In this document: positions 45,316 through 56,299 of the stretch, in pieces
Layout: each line of letters opens with the position of its first letter
Position numbering within the stretch: position 1 is the first letter of the stretch
Source of the DNA: Shinisaurus crocodilurus
Lineage: Eukaryota > Chordata > Lepidosauria > Squamata > Shinisauridae
Reading direction: 5' to 3'
Assembly (NCBI GenBank): GCA_021292165.1
Contig: CM037876.1
Coordinates: 106,974,324-107,038,323, forward strand
DNA length: 64,000 nucleotides
The notes under the pieces: generated by a model
What the model was told of the DNA's origin: nothing
Seen by the model: only the letters and a program-made list of their open reading frames with translations
Database searches by the model: none
Made by a program: the position numbers and the translations under genes

Positions 45316-46235
45316 CAGTGATGGCGAACCTTTTTGAGCCCGAGTGCCCAAACTGCAACACAAAACCAACTTATTTATTTCAAAGTGCCAACACTGCAAT
45401 TAAACCTGAATGCGAGGTTTTAGTTTTAGAAAAACAACTCATACAGTTGTCCGAACTAATTAACATCTTTTGTCTTAAAAGAAAAACACAATAACAGAGC
45501 TTTCAATGATACAAACAGTTTTTTGTTGGAAAAAAAATCAACTCAAAAAATTATTATAGTACTACATTGTACACATAGCCTGGAGGGAATTTATACAAAC
45601 TTTTTAAATAATTAGGCACATGTATTTTTGGATAAGGGATTCTCAACTTGTAATATGATTATATGCCAGACTGAAATTGTATGGGGCAAGCTTTACCCCG
45701 GGTCCTTTCCCTGCTTCTACAGGTGTCGGATTAGTAAAAGTAAAAGTCAACCTGTACTAGGATGAGCAAGATAAACAAGAAAACTAAACGTGCTTAACAC
45801 ATTTTAAACACTTTATGTCTTGGACTGCAAACACTGCATTAGGTAAAAGTTTGCATTGGCCATGCTTTTGCACAATTAATGTGATTTTTGCTATTGCATG
45901 CATGCTGATAATTTGTCAAACCTTGGCTCATACTCCGTTAGTTTGAGAGCAACACATGCAGCACTCGGGTCAACTGTTAGGGCTTTACATCCAAGCCATG
46001 CTCTGTGCATCATTCTTCAAAATCTTTTAAATGTGATAACAATGTAGAAAAGAATTCTGTAACAGGAATTCTAGAATAAAACCATTCTGTTCCACACTGT
46101 GAGAAAGAACAAGATCATTAGTGTTTTGCAGAAGGGGAAAGTCTTTTCGCGATCTGGTGACCAATGGTTCGAGTGCCCACAGAGAGGTCCCTGCGTGCCA
46201 GCTGTGGCACCCGTGCCATAGGTTCGCCATCACTG
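45316..46235. mobile_element. 920-bp nonautonomous hAT element
   Basis: Left end CAGTGATGGCGAACCTTTTT, right end inverted CAGTGATGGCGAACCTATGG, so the first 16 bases match exactly. Perfect 8-bp duplication GTATAGAT (45308-45315, 46236-46243). Next to the ends, GAGTGCCC and its inverted relatives recur. The interior is AT-rich and lacks a transposase frame. The termini resemble hAT elements known in several vertebrates (including some reported as horizontally transferred), but which one cannot be told from memory. Confidence 0.88.
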
Positions 46236-46261
46236 GTATAGATGATGATTCAGAACCCTAG

Positions 46262-46552
46262 TCGTTAGGGCTGGCCCAAGACATTTTGCTGCCTGAGGTG
46301 AAGAACCAGATGGCACCCCCTCCCATTCTATGTACAAAGTCTTTCTTCAAGATGAAAATATTTCCTCAACACTGATGGATGGGACAGCATCCTCCCTGAC
46401 ACCTGAAGGCAGCAGGCTAGCTTAGGGGGCGTAGGGAAGACCGCATGGCACACAATTTTCTCCTTCATCACCTTCCTGCCACCTCCCAGCATTTGCGGCC
46501 TGAGAAAACCACATCACTTTGCCTAATGGTAGGGCTGGCCCTGCCAATCGTG
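46262..46552 (-). repeat. Dispersed repeat, longer copy
   Basis: Both ends show TAGGGCTGGCCC, and inner words GCTGCCTGAGG and inverted CCTCAGG-like sequence pair loosely. It shares AGCAGGCTAGCTTAGGGGGC with 10188-10345 in opposite orientation. Likely a nonautonomous DNA transposon; target duplication not resolved. Confidence 0.6.
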
Positions 46553-48155
46553 CATTTATGAAAAGCAGCTTCTAAGGATGTGAGTTTCAGCTCTTAACCC
46601 TTTCCCTTCCGGCCATTTTACTACTCAAAAATCACCCTTCAAGCTGGACTTTGCCCTGTGTTATCTGTACAGGTAGTTGCATAGCCCCATGGGGCAAAGA
46701 GCAGCAGCTCTGGAGGGGTTGAACGGGAAGAAACCAGAACTGAAAGAGTTAGGTATCTCCTCCTGCTGCTATTCCCTGCTGAAACTTGCAGTCTCCCAAT
46801 CCTGCTTTTGGTTAAAGAATTAAAAAAGGAAAAATCAGACAAAAGATCCACAGGGCTGCATATAACGTGTCATTGGCCTTTGGTCTATCACTCCCTCTTG
46901 CATATAATGTACAGATTGACTCTCACTCCCAGCCTGCTCTGCGAATATCAGACCAGAGGGCCCTGCGAAGAAAAGTAGCCGTCTCTCCTGGGAGGGAGTT
47001 CCACCCATTCAGACACACAGTAGGCTAGCTAAATGTTTAAATGAATGTCCCAGTAGACAGTGTACTGGTTGCCAGTTAGTCCTTCTGTGTTGGGGAGTAT
47101 CCACTTGACACCATGCCTTATTTGGAATGCACATCAAATCACCTGGAGACTCCACATCAATGGAGGTTATGTGTGTGCATGAATCATAGAGAGAATAGGT
47201 CTTTAAATCTGGTGAGGGCAGGAGGAGGGGGGGAAGGCCCAAGGAATATAAATCTAAAGAAATATGTTCATTTTATTCTTTGAAGTCCTATCACTCGACT
47301 CTTCCCATTTCTTTTTTCTCCTCCTCCTCCTCCTCCTTTTTGTTTCCCTTTAATGGGTTTCAGTGAGCCCACTATTGTAACCAGTAGCCTTATTTCATAA
47401 TAGACTTTATCATATGTTTCCAGACTAGTTTTTATGTTTGTGTGGATAAGTGGGATAACTTGGCATAGTTCCATTGACTTTCAAAGGACGATTATCTGAT
47501 GCTATCGTGTTAAAAGTCTGAGGTAATTGAAGTTTCTATCTTCTATACAGACTTTAAATGTATATACGGTATATATGAGCAAACACTTAAAAATAATAAA
47601 TATACTCAGAAATTTTGAGAATTGGTACAAACTGTGGCTTTTTGCTGGTGTCTTGATTTATGAGTCACTATGCTATATTGAAATCCCATGGGACTAGTGT
47701 CTGCTATAGTCAATAATGTAACTTTTCCTTTGTTGAAAGTACTTCATATATATTGTGTTAGCAATCTTTATATCAAGCCAGTAAATTAAGCTTTTTAAAC
47801 ATCCCCGTATTTATTATTATATTCAGGGTTCATCTCAATCAAAAGTACAACAGTCCTACAGTGTAGTCTATTGTTGTTCATTCTACATTGCCCCAAGGGG
47901 GAGCAAGGTAAAGTGAGCCAGAGTGGATTACAGCAATGCTAGAATATGTAGTCCATTATTATGATCAGAGACTACAAATTACAGTAATCCATGATAGAGA
48001 TCGAAAAACAATGCAGAGGAGGCCACTCAAGAAAGTGAGCCAAGCTAGAGACTTCAAATGAAGTGAAGCCATGGCAGTGGTCTCAGAATACATACAGAGG
48101 CTTTTGCATGAGGAAAGGGGGCCAAACCACAGACTATAACAAAAGTCACATTATG
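46553..48155. other. Unassigned noncoding DNA
   Basis: (TCC)n run near 47318-47337. No exon, RNA or repeat family was recognised. Confidence 0.4.
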
Positions 48156-48163
48156 GATCATAC

Positions 48164-48309
48164 CAGTCTTTCCCAACCTGGTGTCCTCCAGATGTGTTGG
48201 ACTACAACTCCCATCACCTCAGGCCAGCATGGGCAATGGGCCTTGCTGGCTGGGGATGATGGGAGCTGTAAGCCATCGCATCTTGAGGACACCAGATTGG
48301 GGACAGCTG
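48164..48309. mobile_element. hAT MITE, family B copy 1
   Basis: 146 bp from CAGTCTTTCCCAACC to GATTGGGGACAGCTG with paired inner arms around CTCCAGATGTGTTGGACTAC and GGACACCAG. Imperfect duplication GATCATAC/GATTATAA (48156-48163, 48310-48317; 6 of 8), consistent with an old copy. Confidence 0.75.
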
Positions 48310-48558
48310 GATTATAAAGTCAAAGAACTAAGCATGTAGAAACATTTGCACATTTTACAGATAAGGGACAGAAGCAGAGATAACTTGATGGGTGAGCATT
48401 CTCTCTCTCTCCTTCTCTGTTGGGTACACACACAAGCCCCTTCACATTCACCCAGCAATATATCTTTGTGTAGAGCTCCCGCACACAAAAGGGAGTACCA
48501 ATCAGGATTACTCTTCACAGAGCCCTTTGCATGTACATCCCACATGAGATGTATGTAG

Positions 48559-48731
48559 TTCATAGATTGGGGTTCATAATAGAGCTGGAAGGGGCCTACA
48601 AGGCCATCGAGTTCAACCCTCTGCTCAATGCAGGAAACTAGAGGAGGGGTCTCCCATCCAAGTAATAACCAGGCCTGACCCTGCTTAGCTTTCCACGCTC
48701 AGACAAGCTGAGCCAGCGTGAGCCACAGGCC
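48559..48731 (-). mobile_element. 5S rRNA-derived SINE with CR1 tail, copy 4
   Basis: Minus strand; CR1-type end at the left, 5S box C complement GGTCTCCCATCCAAGTAATA and box A complement CCCTGCTTAGCTTTCC, then GAGCCACAGGCC at the 5' limit. Essentially full length. Confidence 0.9.
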
Positions 48732-48889
48732 TGTATGTGAGAAAGAACACCCTCGCCTGTTGAGGGGGGAGCAGGATAGTGCCTGCTGGCCATACCCCAT
48801 AGAGCTCCTCCACATGAAAAGAAATCCTGGGACAATTGAGATTACTCTTCATGCAGAGGAGCCCTGTGTGCATGTTGACTGGTATGGTC

Positions 48890-49320
48890 AGGTTTATACA
48901 TATATTTTGAAAGAACTCCACAGGCTGCCTGCCTGTTTATTTCTGGGGCCAATGCAAGGTGCTGGTATTTAACTTTAAATCCCTAAATGGCTTGGGCTCT
49001 AAATGCCTGATGGAATGCCTTTCCCCATAGCTGTCTACTCAAGATTTGAAATCCTCTGCTGAAGAGAGAGGGCTTTTTCAGTGGTGGCATCCCTGCTATG
49101 GAACATCCTACATAGAGAACTTCGCTTCGCACTAAATTTACAATATTTCTGGTTCCAAGCAATTAAAAAAAAAAAAAAACACACACAAACCACACAGGTA
49201 TTTTAACTTATTGGAAGTTATTTTTCATGGATTTAAATCACTGATTTATTAGTGTATTTTGTTAAAATTATTTATTGTACACAGCCATGAAGGGTGGTGT
49301 ACAATGTTTTGAATAAACAT
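48890..49320 (+). mobile_element. L2-like LINE 3' fragment
   Basis: Encodes a degraded L2 C-terminal phrase (ELHRLPACLF then CKVLVFNFKSLNGLG). It ends in CAGCCATGAAGGGTGGTGTA and AATAAACATTCATGC. It represents a different L2 subfamily from the copies at 11360 and 34532. Confidence 0.65.
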
Positions 49321-49429
49321 TCATGCTGAGACTGCTTTGATTTCATGGCTACTATGACAACCATGGGGTTATTCCAAAATGTAATCTGCCATATGCAGGT
49401 AGCTGGTTATTCTCTTGATCTGCTGATCT

Positions 49430-50066
49430 GAATTGGGCAGGATGTGGGTGGTTCAGGAGTGGAAGGATTCCCTAGTGGTTCCCTTGATATGGTCAGATCA
49501 CTTCCTGGTTTTGTTTAGGCTTGCAGTGGCCATCTTTGTCCACAGGCTTGGTGGACCTATTAAAATGGTCCATCCTGCAGGCTCATAGAATCCAAGAGAT
49601 TCCTAAGAACCCCAAGGGAATTTCCTGTTTCCATCATGGCTACTACTTCTGTCAAAATCCTAATCACTCTGTAGGATGCATAGATGACTCAGGTTGTTAA
49701 TACCACTGAAGCACTCTCTCCCACTGCATAGAATCTCCACCAGCATAGTCTCTGTGCAGAGCTGTCCAGGCTCCAGGGTTGCTTTTCCAAGTGGTCGGTG
49801 TCTTCCTCTATCCACCTTGATTGTCAGTGACCCATTGTAACTTCTTTACTAAACTCTTTGTGGATAGAGTCAATTGCATGCATTCTGCCTTATTCATCAC
49901 CAGTTCTATAGTTCAGTCAGTGGAGGTGTCCAGAGCACCATCTGGTCCTCTTTGGTTGGATGAAGGTTGCAGCCTGAGGAGGTGGACAAGGTACTGGTTG
50001 GGATGTGATCCACCACCTCAATACTCAACCCTTGCCCCTGATGGCTTACAATAGTTAGTGGGTGGC

Positions 50067-50097
<31 letters not shown>

Positions 50098-50480
50098 ATG
50101 ACCAGCTGGGTCCAGGAGGTACTCAATACTTCTTAATGGGACGGGGTGGTTCTGAACACCTTGAATGAAGTGGTTGTGAAACTACACCTTAAGAAGACTT
50201 CCCTGGACCCCAAAGATTGTAATAACTACAACAGGTCAGAAATACCCCCTTCCTGTGTGAGACACTCAAGGGTGTTTGTGGAACAACTACAAAACTCCTG
50301 GATAACACAAGCTATGCAGACCCATTTCAGGCCCAGCTTCAGCACAGGAACTACATCACCCTGATGAATGAGCTATGCAAGGAGAGGAGCAGAGGGAGTG
50401 TGACCCCATTAATTTTCATGAACCTCTTGTAGTATTTGATGTCTTTGCAGAGAATCAGAGTGCCATCTCTCTTGCAATGT
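49430..50480 (+). mobile_element. L2 LINE endonuclease end to RT start
   Basis: DMVRSLPGFV-like sequence (end of endonuclease, with MVRSL for the usual VSDH), then a linker, then VVLNTLNEVVVKLHLKKTSLDP and THFRPSFSTGTTSP (the RT block usually SGFRPGHSTETAL). Frames are broken. A (GT)n run at 50069-50097 lies inside. Confidence 0.65.
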
Positions 50481-52365
50481 GGGTCCAGCTGTAACACTCT
50501 GCTCCCACTTACTTAAGGTTTGCTGCCACCACCCTTCAAGTCACCCCAGAGCTGGGGCAAAGCACACCCCAAGATCTGCAGGTTAATCACCTGGGAGGAG
50601 CAACTCTTAGCAAACTCTTACACTGATCACTGGGCAGAGTCCAATCCGTTGTCTCCTACTTCCACCTTCAACCAAGTATGTAGCATGGATGAATAGTCTG
50701 GCATGGAGCGGGAATGGTTCTTGGTATGTCAGAGCACACAATCTAACCCCTTGTTACAATTAATAAGCTTTATTGAGACTAAGAATAAAGGAAGAGAATT
50801 TTTTTTTAAAGGTATCATAAAAGAAACAAAAGATTATAGTCCCCAAATAATCCTACACTGATATAGCCCTAAAGAGAGGCACCATAACTTAAGTGCACGC
50901 TACATGGATCACCCATAAGTTCTGAGATGGCAAAGACATGTTCCAAGTGGTGGAAAAAACACAGAGAAAAGCTCCCATCTGTAGCCATGTAACTTAAAGG
51001 GTGGTGGTAGAAGGGAAATATCAGCCAAGCAGGAGTGACCAGGGACTTGCTGGTGGGCATTTTCAGTACCCTTGGAAACATGGTTTCCAGCACATACAAA
51101 GAGGTGATGGCCCTTTTGCACCTTGAGAACCACCAAGAAAGGGTGATTAAAAATGCAATCCTATGCAAGTTTAGGGTTAGGGTTAGGTAGTCTATAAACA
51201 AGCTACCTGGGAAGTAGCTTGTTTATATACTAAAGTTTAGTGCAGTGGCAAAGGGTTTCCCATACCCTGGCTTGTGAATAAGTAAAGAAACTCATGGGTT
51301 AACCTTCCCTTAATCCACCTCATCCACTTTTATGGCTGTATTATATTAATAGAGCATTCATGACACAAAATCTGACTTTACATCCTTAACACCCGCCACA
51401 AATACACATACAAGCTAACCAACTTATCAACATGGTACACAATTCCACTGGGAAGTTCTCCTGTTCACATCCCACTTGAGATGAACCGGAGCTACACCAC
51501 TCAAGCCCAGTTCATTTCAATGGAGCTTCCACTGGAAATCTTCCCAATGACGTTGTGTAGTTAGCACGGCAGTTAGTGGGAGGAGGTTATTATGTGAACA
51601 TCGATTCTGCCCAGTCACATGGAACACCTTGCTAATAAACATAGCTGTAAAAAAAGATATGATGTGATGTAAATTTGGGGATGGGGTTCAATGCCCACCC
51701 CTTCATTTAGATAGCCCCACCCTGAGATCCACTTCTTAGTCACAAACCAAGCATAACAGAAACCTGGCCACTGGGCTTCAGTTAAAAAAAAAAAAAAAAG
51801 CTACTTCCCAACATTGCCCCAGTGACAGTGAGGAGGGGAAACCTAGGAATTGTACGTAGATACAAGGAGGGGAATGTGCAGATAGCAGCTGCTTCTGTTC
51901 TGCTGTCTCCATGGACCTGGCACCAGAAGCAACTGCCAGCCTTTGCCTCATGGCAGTGCTGCCTCTGACTTTTCTAGCTACTGGTGGTCCATTGGCTACC
52001 TAGTGCTGACTGAGTGTTAAACATCAGACCTGGTAGGATTGTTTCACTTTCATGATCCAGCCACAAGCGCTTCTAATTTTCATTGATTTCAATGGAGAGG
52101 TTTATGTATGTGCTTAAACTTCTCCCATTGAAATCTACGTATGTATCTTAAAGATGCTGAACTTCGATAGCTTGTGCCCAGTATTCATCATCTGAGTCTC
52201 CCAATATTCAGCATATGAGCCAACACCTTTAAGGCTTACTGATTCCAATGAGAAGGTAAGGCCACCCTTAACTCCCCCATTGGAACCAATAGGACTTGCA
52301 CAAGTGCTTAAATTTGGGTTGATTGTGTGAATACAAAGTAAGCTTTGGGAATTGGGCAATCCCAG
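50481..52365. other. Unassigned DNA with MITE-like pieces
   Basis: 51150-51170 resembles a Harbinger-type MITE end (AATGCAATCCTATGCAAGTT). 51436-51560 and 52060-52140 are decayed inverted-repeat elements, the latter with TCTCCCATTGAAATC words. No gene. Confidence 0.4.
51171..51226. repeat. Short telomere-like repeat next to a perfect hairpin
   Basis: TTAGGGTTAGGGTTAGG (51171-51187) is followed by ATAAACAAGCTAC and its exact reverse complement GTAGCTTGTTTAT with a 7-base loop (51194-51206 and 51214-51226). Confidence 0.8.
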
Positions 52366-52532
52366 TTTCATAGATCATAGAGTTGGAAGGAGCCTACAAG
52401 GCTATCGAGTCCAACCCCCTGCTCAATGCAGGAAACTAGAGGAGGGGTCTCCCATCCAAGTAATAACCAGGCCTGACCCGGCTTAGCTTGCCACGTTCAG
52501 ACAAGCTGAGCCAGCGTAAGCCACAGGCCTGC
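52366..52532 (-). mobile_element. 5S rRNA-derived SINE with CR1 tail, copy 5
   Basis: Minus strand, full length from TTTCATAGATCATAGAGTTG to AAGCCACAGGCCTG. Shares the 5S promoter blocks and CR1 end of the other copies, with a few substitutions (GCTTAGCTTGCCACGTTC). Confidence 0.9.
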
Positions 52533-53232
52533 CCTGTTGTTGTTTCCACCCTTTTCTACTAAGGTGACTCTGCAGCTTCCCCAGCCACCCAGCTTCCAGA
52601 ACCTCCAAGGAAAAAAGGCTTCTTACTTTCCCTCCTTTGAGGAGCTTCATCAAAGAAAAGGTAAAAGGTTTCCAGACTGTTTGAAAGCAAGTGTGGCTGA
52701 AGAGGAAAATCAAAGCGACAGGGAGCGCCTCCAGTTCCTCCCGGATACGATGCTAGAAATGATAAACCAGGCTCCATTTTCACATAATTGGGCTATGTCA
52801 GGGTCAGAGAAGCACTTTCAATGTTCCTGCACATCAGAGGACCAAAAACATACAAATTAGGCAGGCTTTGGCTTCAGATTTTGCCTGCCAAGTAGTCAAC
52901 CTGATTTTGGTAGTGGTCACAGAAAAGAACTCTAGACAGAAGGCTAGTTACCAGAAGTGCCAGGAGGTGGAGAGCGGGCAGGTTGCAAGGCATGTTGCTG
53001 TTTTTACAAGGTGCGGTAGCTCAAAACATGAGTCAGACCTAGCCGGGAATTTGGACAGAGTAACTGGATGTGTTTAACCTGCTTTAGTGCAACCAGTTGC
53101 AAATGACTGAGTAGATTTAATAAAGCAAATGACTTTAATATAGGTCTATCAGTGATGAAAACGCCCCTGTAAACATTATGTGGAAATAAGTCCCATTAAA
53201 TTCATCAAGTCCCGCAGGTTCATTCATAGAGT
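52533..53232. other. Unassigned noncoding DNA
   Basis: The 107-codon plus-strand frame at 52537-52860 has mixed composition and no recognisable domain. It is listed only as an unexplained frame. Confidence 0.4.
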
Positions 53233-53240
53233 GCCTAGCA

Positions 53241-53384
53241 CAGCCTCCTCCACCCTGGTGCCCTCCAGGTGTGCTGGACTACAGCTCCCATCATCCAGAG
53301 CCAGCAGGGCCAATGGGCATGCTGGCTGTGGATGATAGGAGTTGCACTGCAACACATCTGAAGGAACTGGGTTGGGGAAGGCTG
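53241..53384. mobile_element. hAT MITE, family B copy 2
   Basis: 144 bp from CAGCCTCCTCCACCCTGG to GGTTGGGGAAGGCTG with a perfect 8-bp duplication GCCTAGCA (53233-53240, 53385-53392). Inner words GGACTACAGCTCCCATCATC and inverted GATGATAGGAGTTG pair to form a hairpin. Confidence 0.85.
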
Positions 53385-53392
53385 GCCTAGCA

Positions 53393-55348
53393 TGTGGGTG
53401 ATGTTCTAGGGGAGCAGTAGGTCCCTTTCACGCATTAAGCAAGGCAAATTGTGGTTTGCTGGTGGGTTTTCCTCTCCATGGGATGTTGCAGCCAATCTGG
53501 GCTCCCTGACATGTGTTTCTCACATTCATATTTTACTTTTGGGGGTTTGCTCTTAAAATACCTTAAGTGTACACCTAAAAACATAATGTGTGGAAAGTGT
53601 GAACTGAGCTGTAGGACTGAATGAGGCTGGTGACAAACTGCACTGAAGTGGCTGATGTGCTTGTTTCTCACTAAGTTTTCTGAAGCCATCGGCTTTTGTG
53701 TAGCTTTGAAAGGAAAGTATTTACTGATGTAATTCCTAACCAGAATTCATTTGGTGAAAATGGCTGTAAGCATCTTCTTGTTTGCAAAAGCTTTTTGCCC
53801 TGGTTTCTGAAATTTAATGTGGGCATCAGTAATTGAGGTCTTAACTCTTTCCAGTGAAACTGTGATCTTATTTCAAAGGACGATGTGAATGTGGCCAGTT
53901 TCGAATCTCCCAGCAGCTTCTTTGGCTTCTGGAATCTGCACCAAAGCTCTGGGGCACAAAAGGAACAGGAAGTTCTCTGGCGCAAACTTGTACTCCATTG
54001 TGCCCTTAGTTCTCTGAGTTTCCTATCGGTTTGAAACACCTAGCAGCCAGAGACACTATGTTATGACATTAATATTTATTTATTTAAAATATTTGTATAC
54101 CACAGGTCTTCCAGTTACACAATGAATTCTTCAACATAAATTTAGGCATTACAATAACCAAAGCTACTTCTCAGAGTTGGCTTTGTAGCCATTTTTCCTG
54201 GGGATGTGTGTCACTCTAACCATTGTAAAGTCCAATTCTGCAACAAGAAAAGTCGAATTATGCATCCTGTATAAATTATGCAAACTACACAGGACACTGA
54301 AGTTCCACCCCAACCACTAGAAATCTCACTCAACCCTTTCCCTGGCTCATCAAGCAGGCTTTGCCACACATTTTCAACTTGCAAGCATATCTTTATAGCC
54401 ATAGCATTATAAGTAAGATGTTCAGGAAACTGAATTCTTCACCTGAATACCAGGTTGATTCTATGTTTGTGCAGAATCCTGGAATACACAAACTTGCTTG
54501 CAGGCTCCTTATCAAGAGAAGCAGAGGCTTCTAAGAGAGATCCTCTTACCTGTTCTGCATCTCTGAATCTTAGCATTGTTTTGTGGATCCCAAACATTCC
54601 TATTCATTAGGACATTACACTGACATATGCTGGACTCACTTCCTAGCTTTTAAAATGTTGAGGTGGGCCTATAACAGGTGAAAGGACTTAATCAATTGAT
54701 TTATTTGATTTTATTTGTACTTTGCCTTTCTACCAGGAAAAATGGCACTCAAGGCCTTGGACACGAACCATCTAGGAAATATTGAAGTAGTAGCTGGGGC
54801 CAAGCCACAGGATGGGCATCATCTCTATGCCCCACTTCTGAGCTTCCCAGAGACATCCAGATGGCATTGGCAGCTGTTAGATATAGAATACTGGATTAAA
54901 CAAACCACTGCAGAGCTCTTCCTAAGTGAACAGAAAACTCACTTATATTTTCATCAGGGCCATCAGGCTGGTTTCTGAATGTTTACTTAATATCTTAATG
55001 TTTAACTTAGTAATCCATTAGTTACAAAATGTTATTCCTTTTGAGCAGTGCAATCACTTATGATGCTGGTTCTAGAATGACCTCCCCAGCCATCAGGTAT
55101 CATAGAAAAGAGAAGTCCTGATGATCTTGATTGATGGGGGGGGGGGGAATGCAATGATGCACTAGAGCATCTAAACAAGAGGTTTCCTGAAGTTACTTGG
55201 AATATTCAGGGATGGCTGCCTTTCAAAGTTCAGGGTGTTCCTTGGATTCTCTCCCAAAATAAGTTATATATCCTTCTCTTCCTTTAAGAAAGCTTATTAT
55301 CATGGTTTGTATGCGTCTCCCATTGTAGTGGTCTCCCACCAAGGAGCC
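53393..55348. other. Unassigned noncoding DNA
   Basis: 54062-54105 and 54695-54760 look like SINE or L2 tails in minus orientation (TTTATTTATTTAAAATATTT; CTTTCTACCAGGAAAAATGG). Nothing else was recognised, including the 122-codon minus-strand frame at 53671-54039. Confidence 0.4.
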
Positions 55349-55351
55349 TTA

Positions 55352-55486
55352 GGGCGCAATCCTATGCATGTTTAGACAGAAAAAAGTCCTAAAACTCCCA
55401 GCATTCCCCAGCCAGCTAGCTGACCCCTAGGAATGCTGGGAGTTGTAGCACTTTTTTTCTGTCTAAACATGCATAGGATTCTGCCC
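55352..55486. mobile_element. Harbinger-type MITE, copy 3
   Basis: Best-preserved copy: GGGCGCAATCCTATGCATGT at the left and its inverted counterpart (GCATAGGATTCTGCCC) at the right, with long paired arms (TTTAGACAGAAAAAAGTCCT). Flanks TTA (55349-55351) and TTT (55487-55489), a degraded 3-bp duplication. Confidence 0.75.
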
Positions 55487-55715
55487 TTTAAATAAACAGA
55501 TACATACATATAGGATACAATTTGTTGTTTTCCTGGGTAAGATCCATTTCTATTCATTTCATTGTCCATCACTCAGCCAAAATTGCTCAGAATACAATTA
55601 ATCCTGGCTCATAAAGGAACATGTTTGCACTTCGTCTCCCTCTCCCCCCTCCTATTTACCTGGGGTATATAAATGTTGTTGTTGTTTTTGTTTTGTTTAT
55701 ACTGACCACCCAGTA

Positions 55716-56150
55716 TCAGTATCGGTGGTCAGTATAAGAGGTTTAAAGATGTTCTTAAGGCTAATCTAAAAAAAAAAAAAAAAAAAGCAATATAAACATC
55801 GAGAACTTGGAAGCTCTGGCCCATGGATGATCTAAATGGAGGTCGGCCTTTCACAAAGGTTCTATGGACTTTGAAGAAGCCCGAGTGCAAGGTGAAAGGG
55901 AGAAACGAAACGTGCTAAGCGAAAAGAGCACGTCAAACGAATCCTTTACAGGACCATCTTCCATCTGGTAACCTGTGTCCTCACTGTGGGAAGCTGTGTG
56001 GATCTAGAATTGGCCTCCACAGTCACTTACGGACCCATCGCTAGAGTCTACACAATTTTTCTTTAGAATTTCCTCTTTTTATAATTTTCTTTTTGTAATT
56101 TTATCCTGGAAGACAATCTTACTCGGTCATGAGTGATCGCCTACTACTAC
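55716..56150 (+). mobile_element. 3' end of the C2H2-finger LINE, second copy
   Basis: Begins GTATCGGTGGTCAGTATAAG, which equals the complement near 23310-23330, and runs through the C-terminal coding part. It encodes CPHCGKLCGSRIGLHSHL and RTHR before the stop near 56044. A poly-A run (about 55769-55786) replaces a shorter A run in the other copy. The 3' end is GAGTGATCGCCTACTACTAC. Confidence 0.85.
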
Positions 56151-56299
56151 TATAAATGTTGTTGTAAATAAATACATAACAAAAAGGAGGAGGAGGAGGA
56201 GGAGGAAAATCCAACTATACAGCAGACTTGAACCTCGCGTGTGGGAACAGAACCGGAGCTTCTGTTCAAGTTCCGTGGAAACTTCCCCGATCTCTACCT

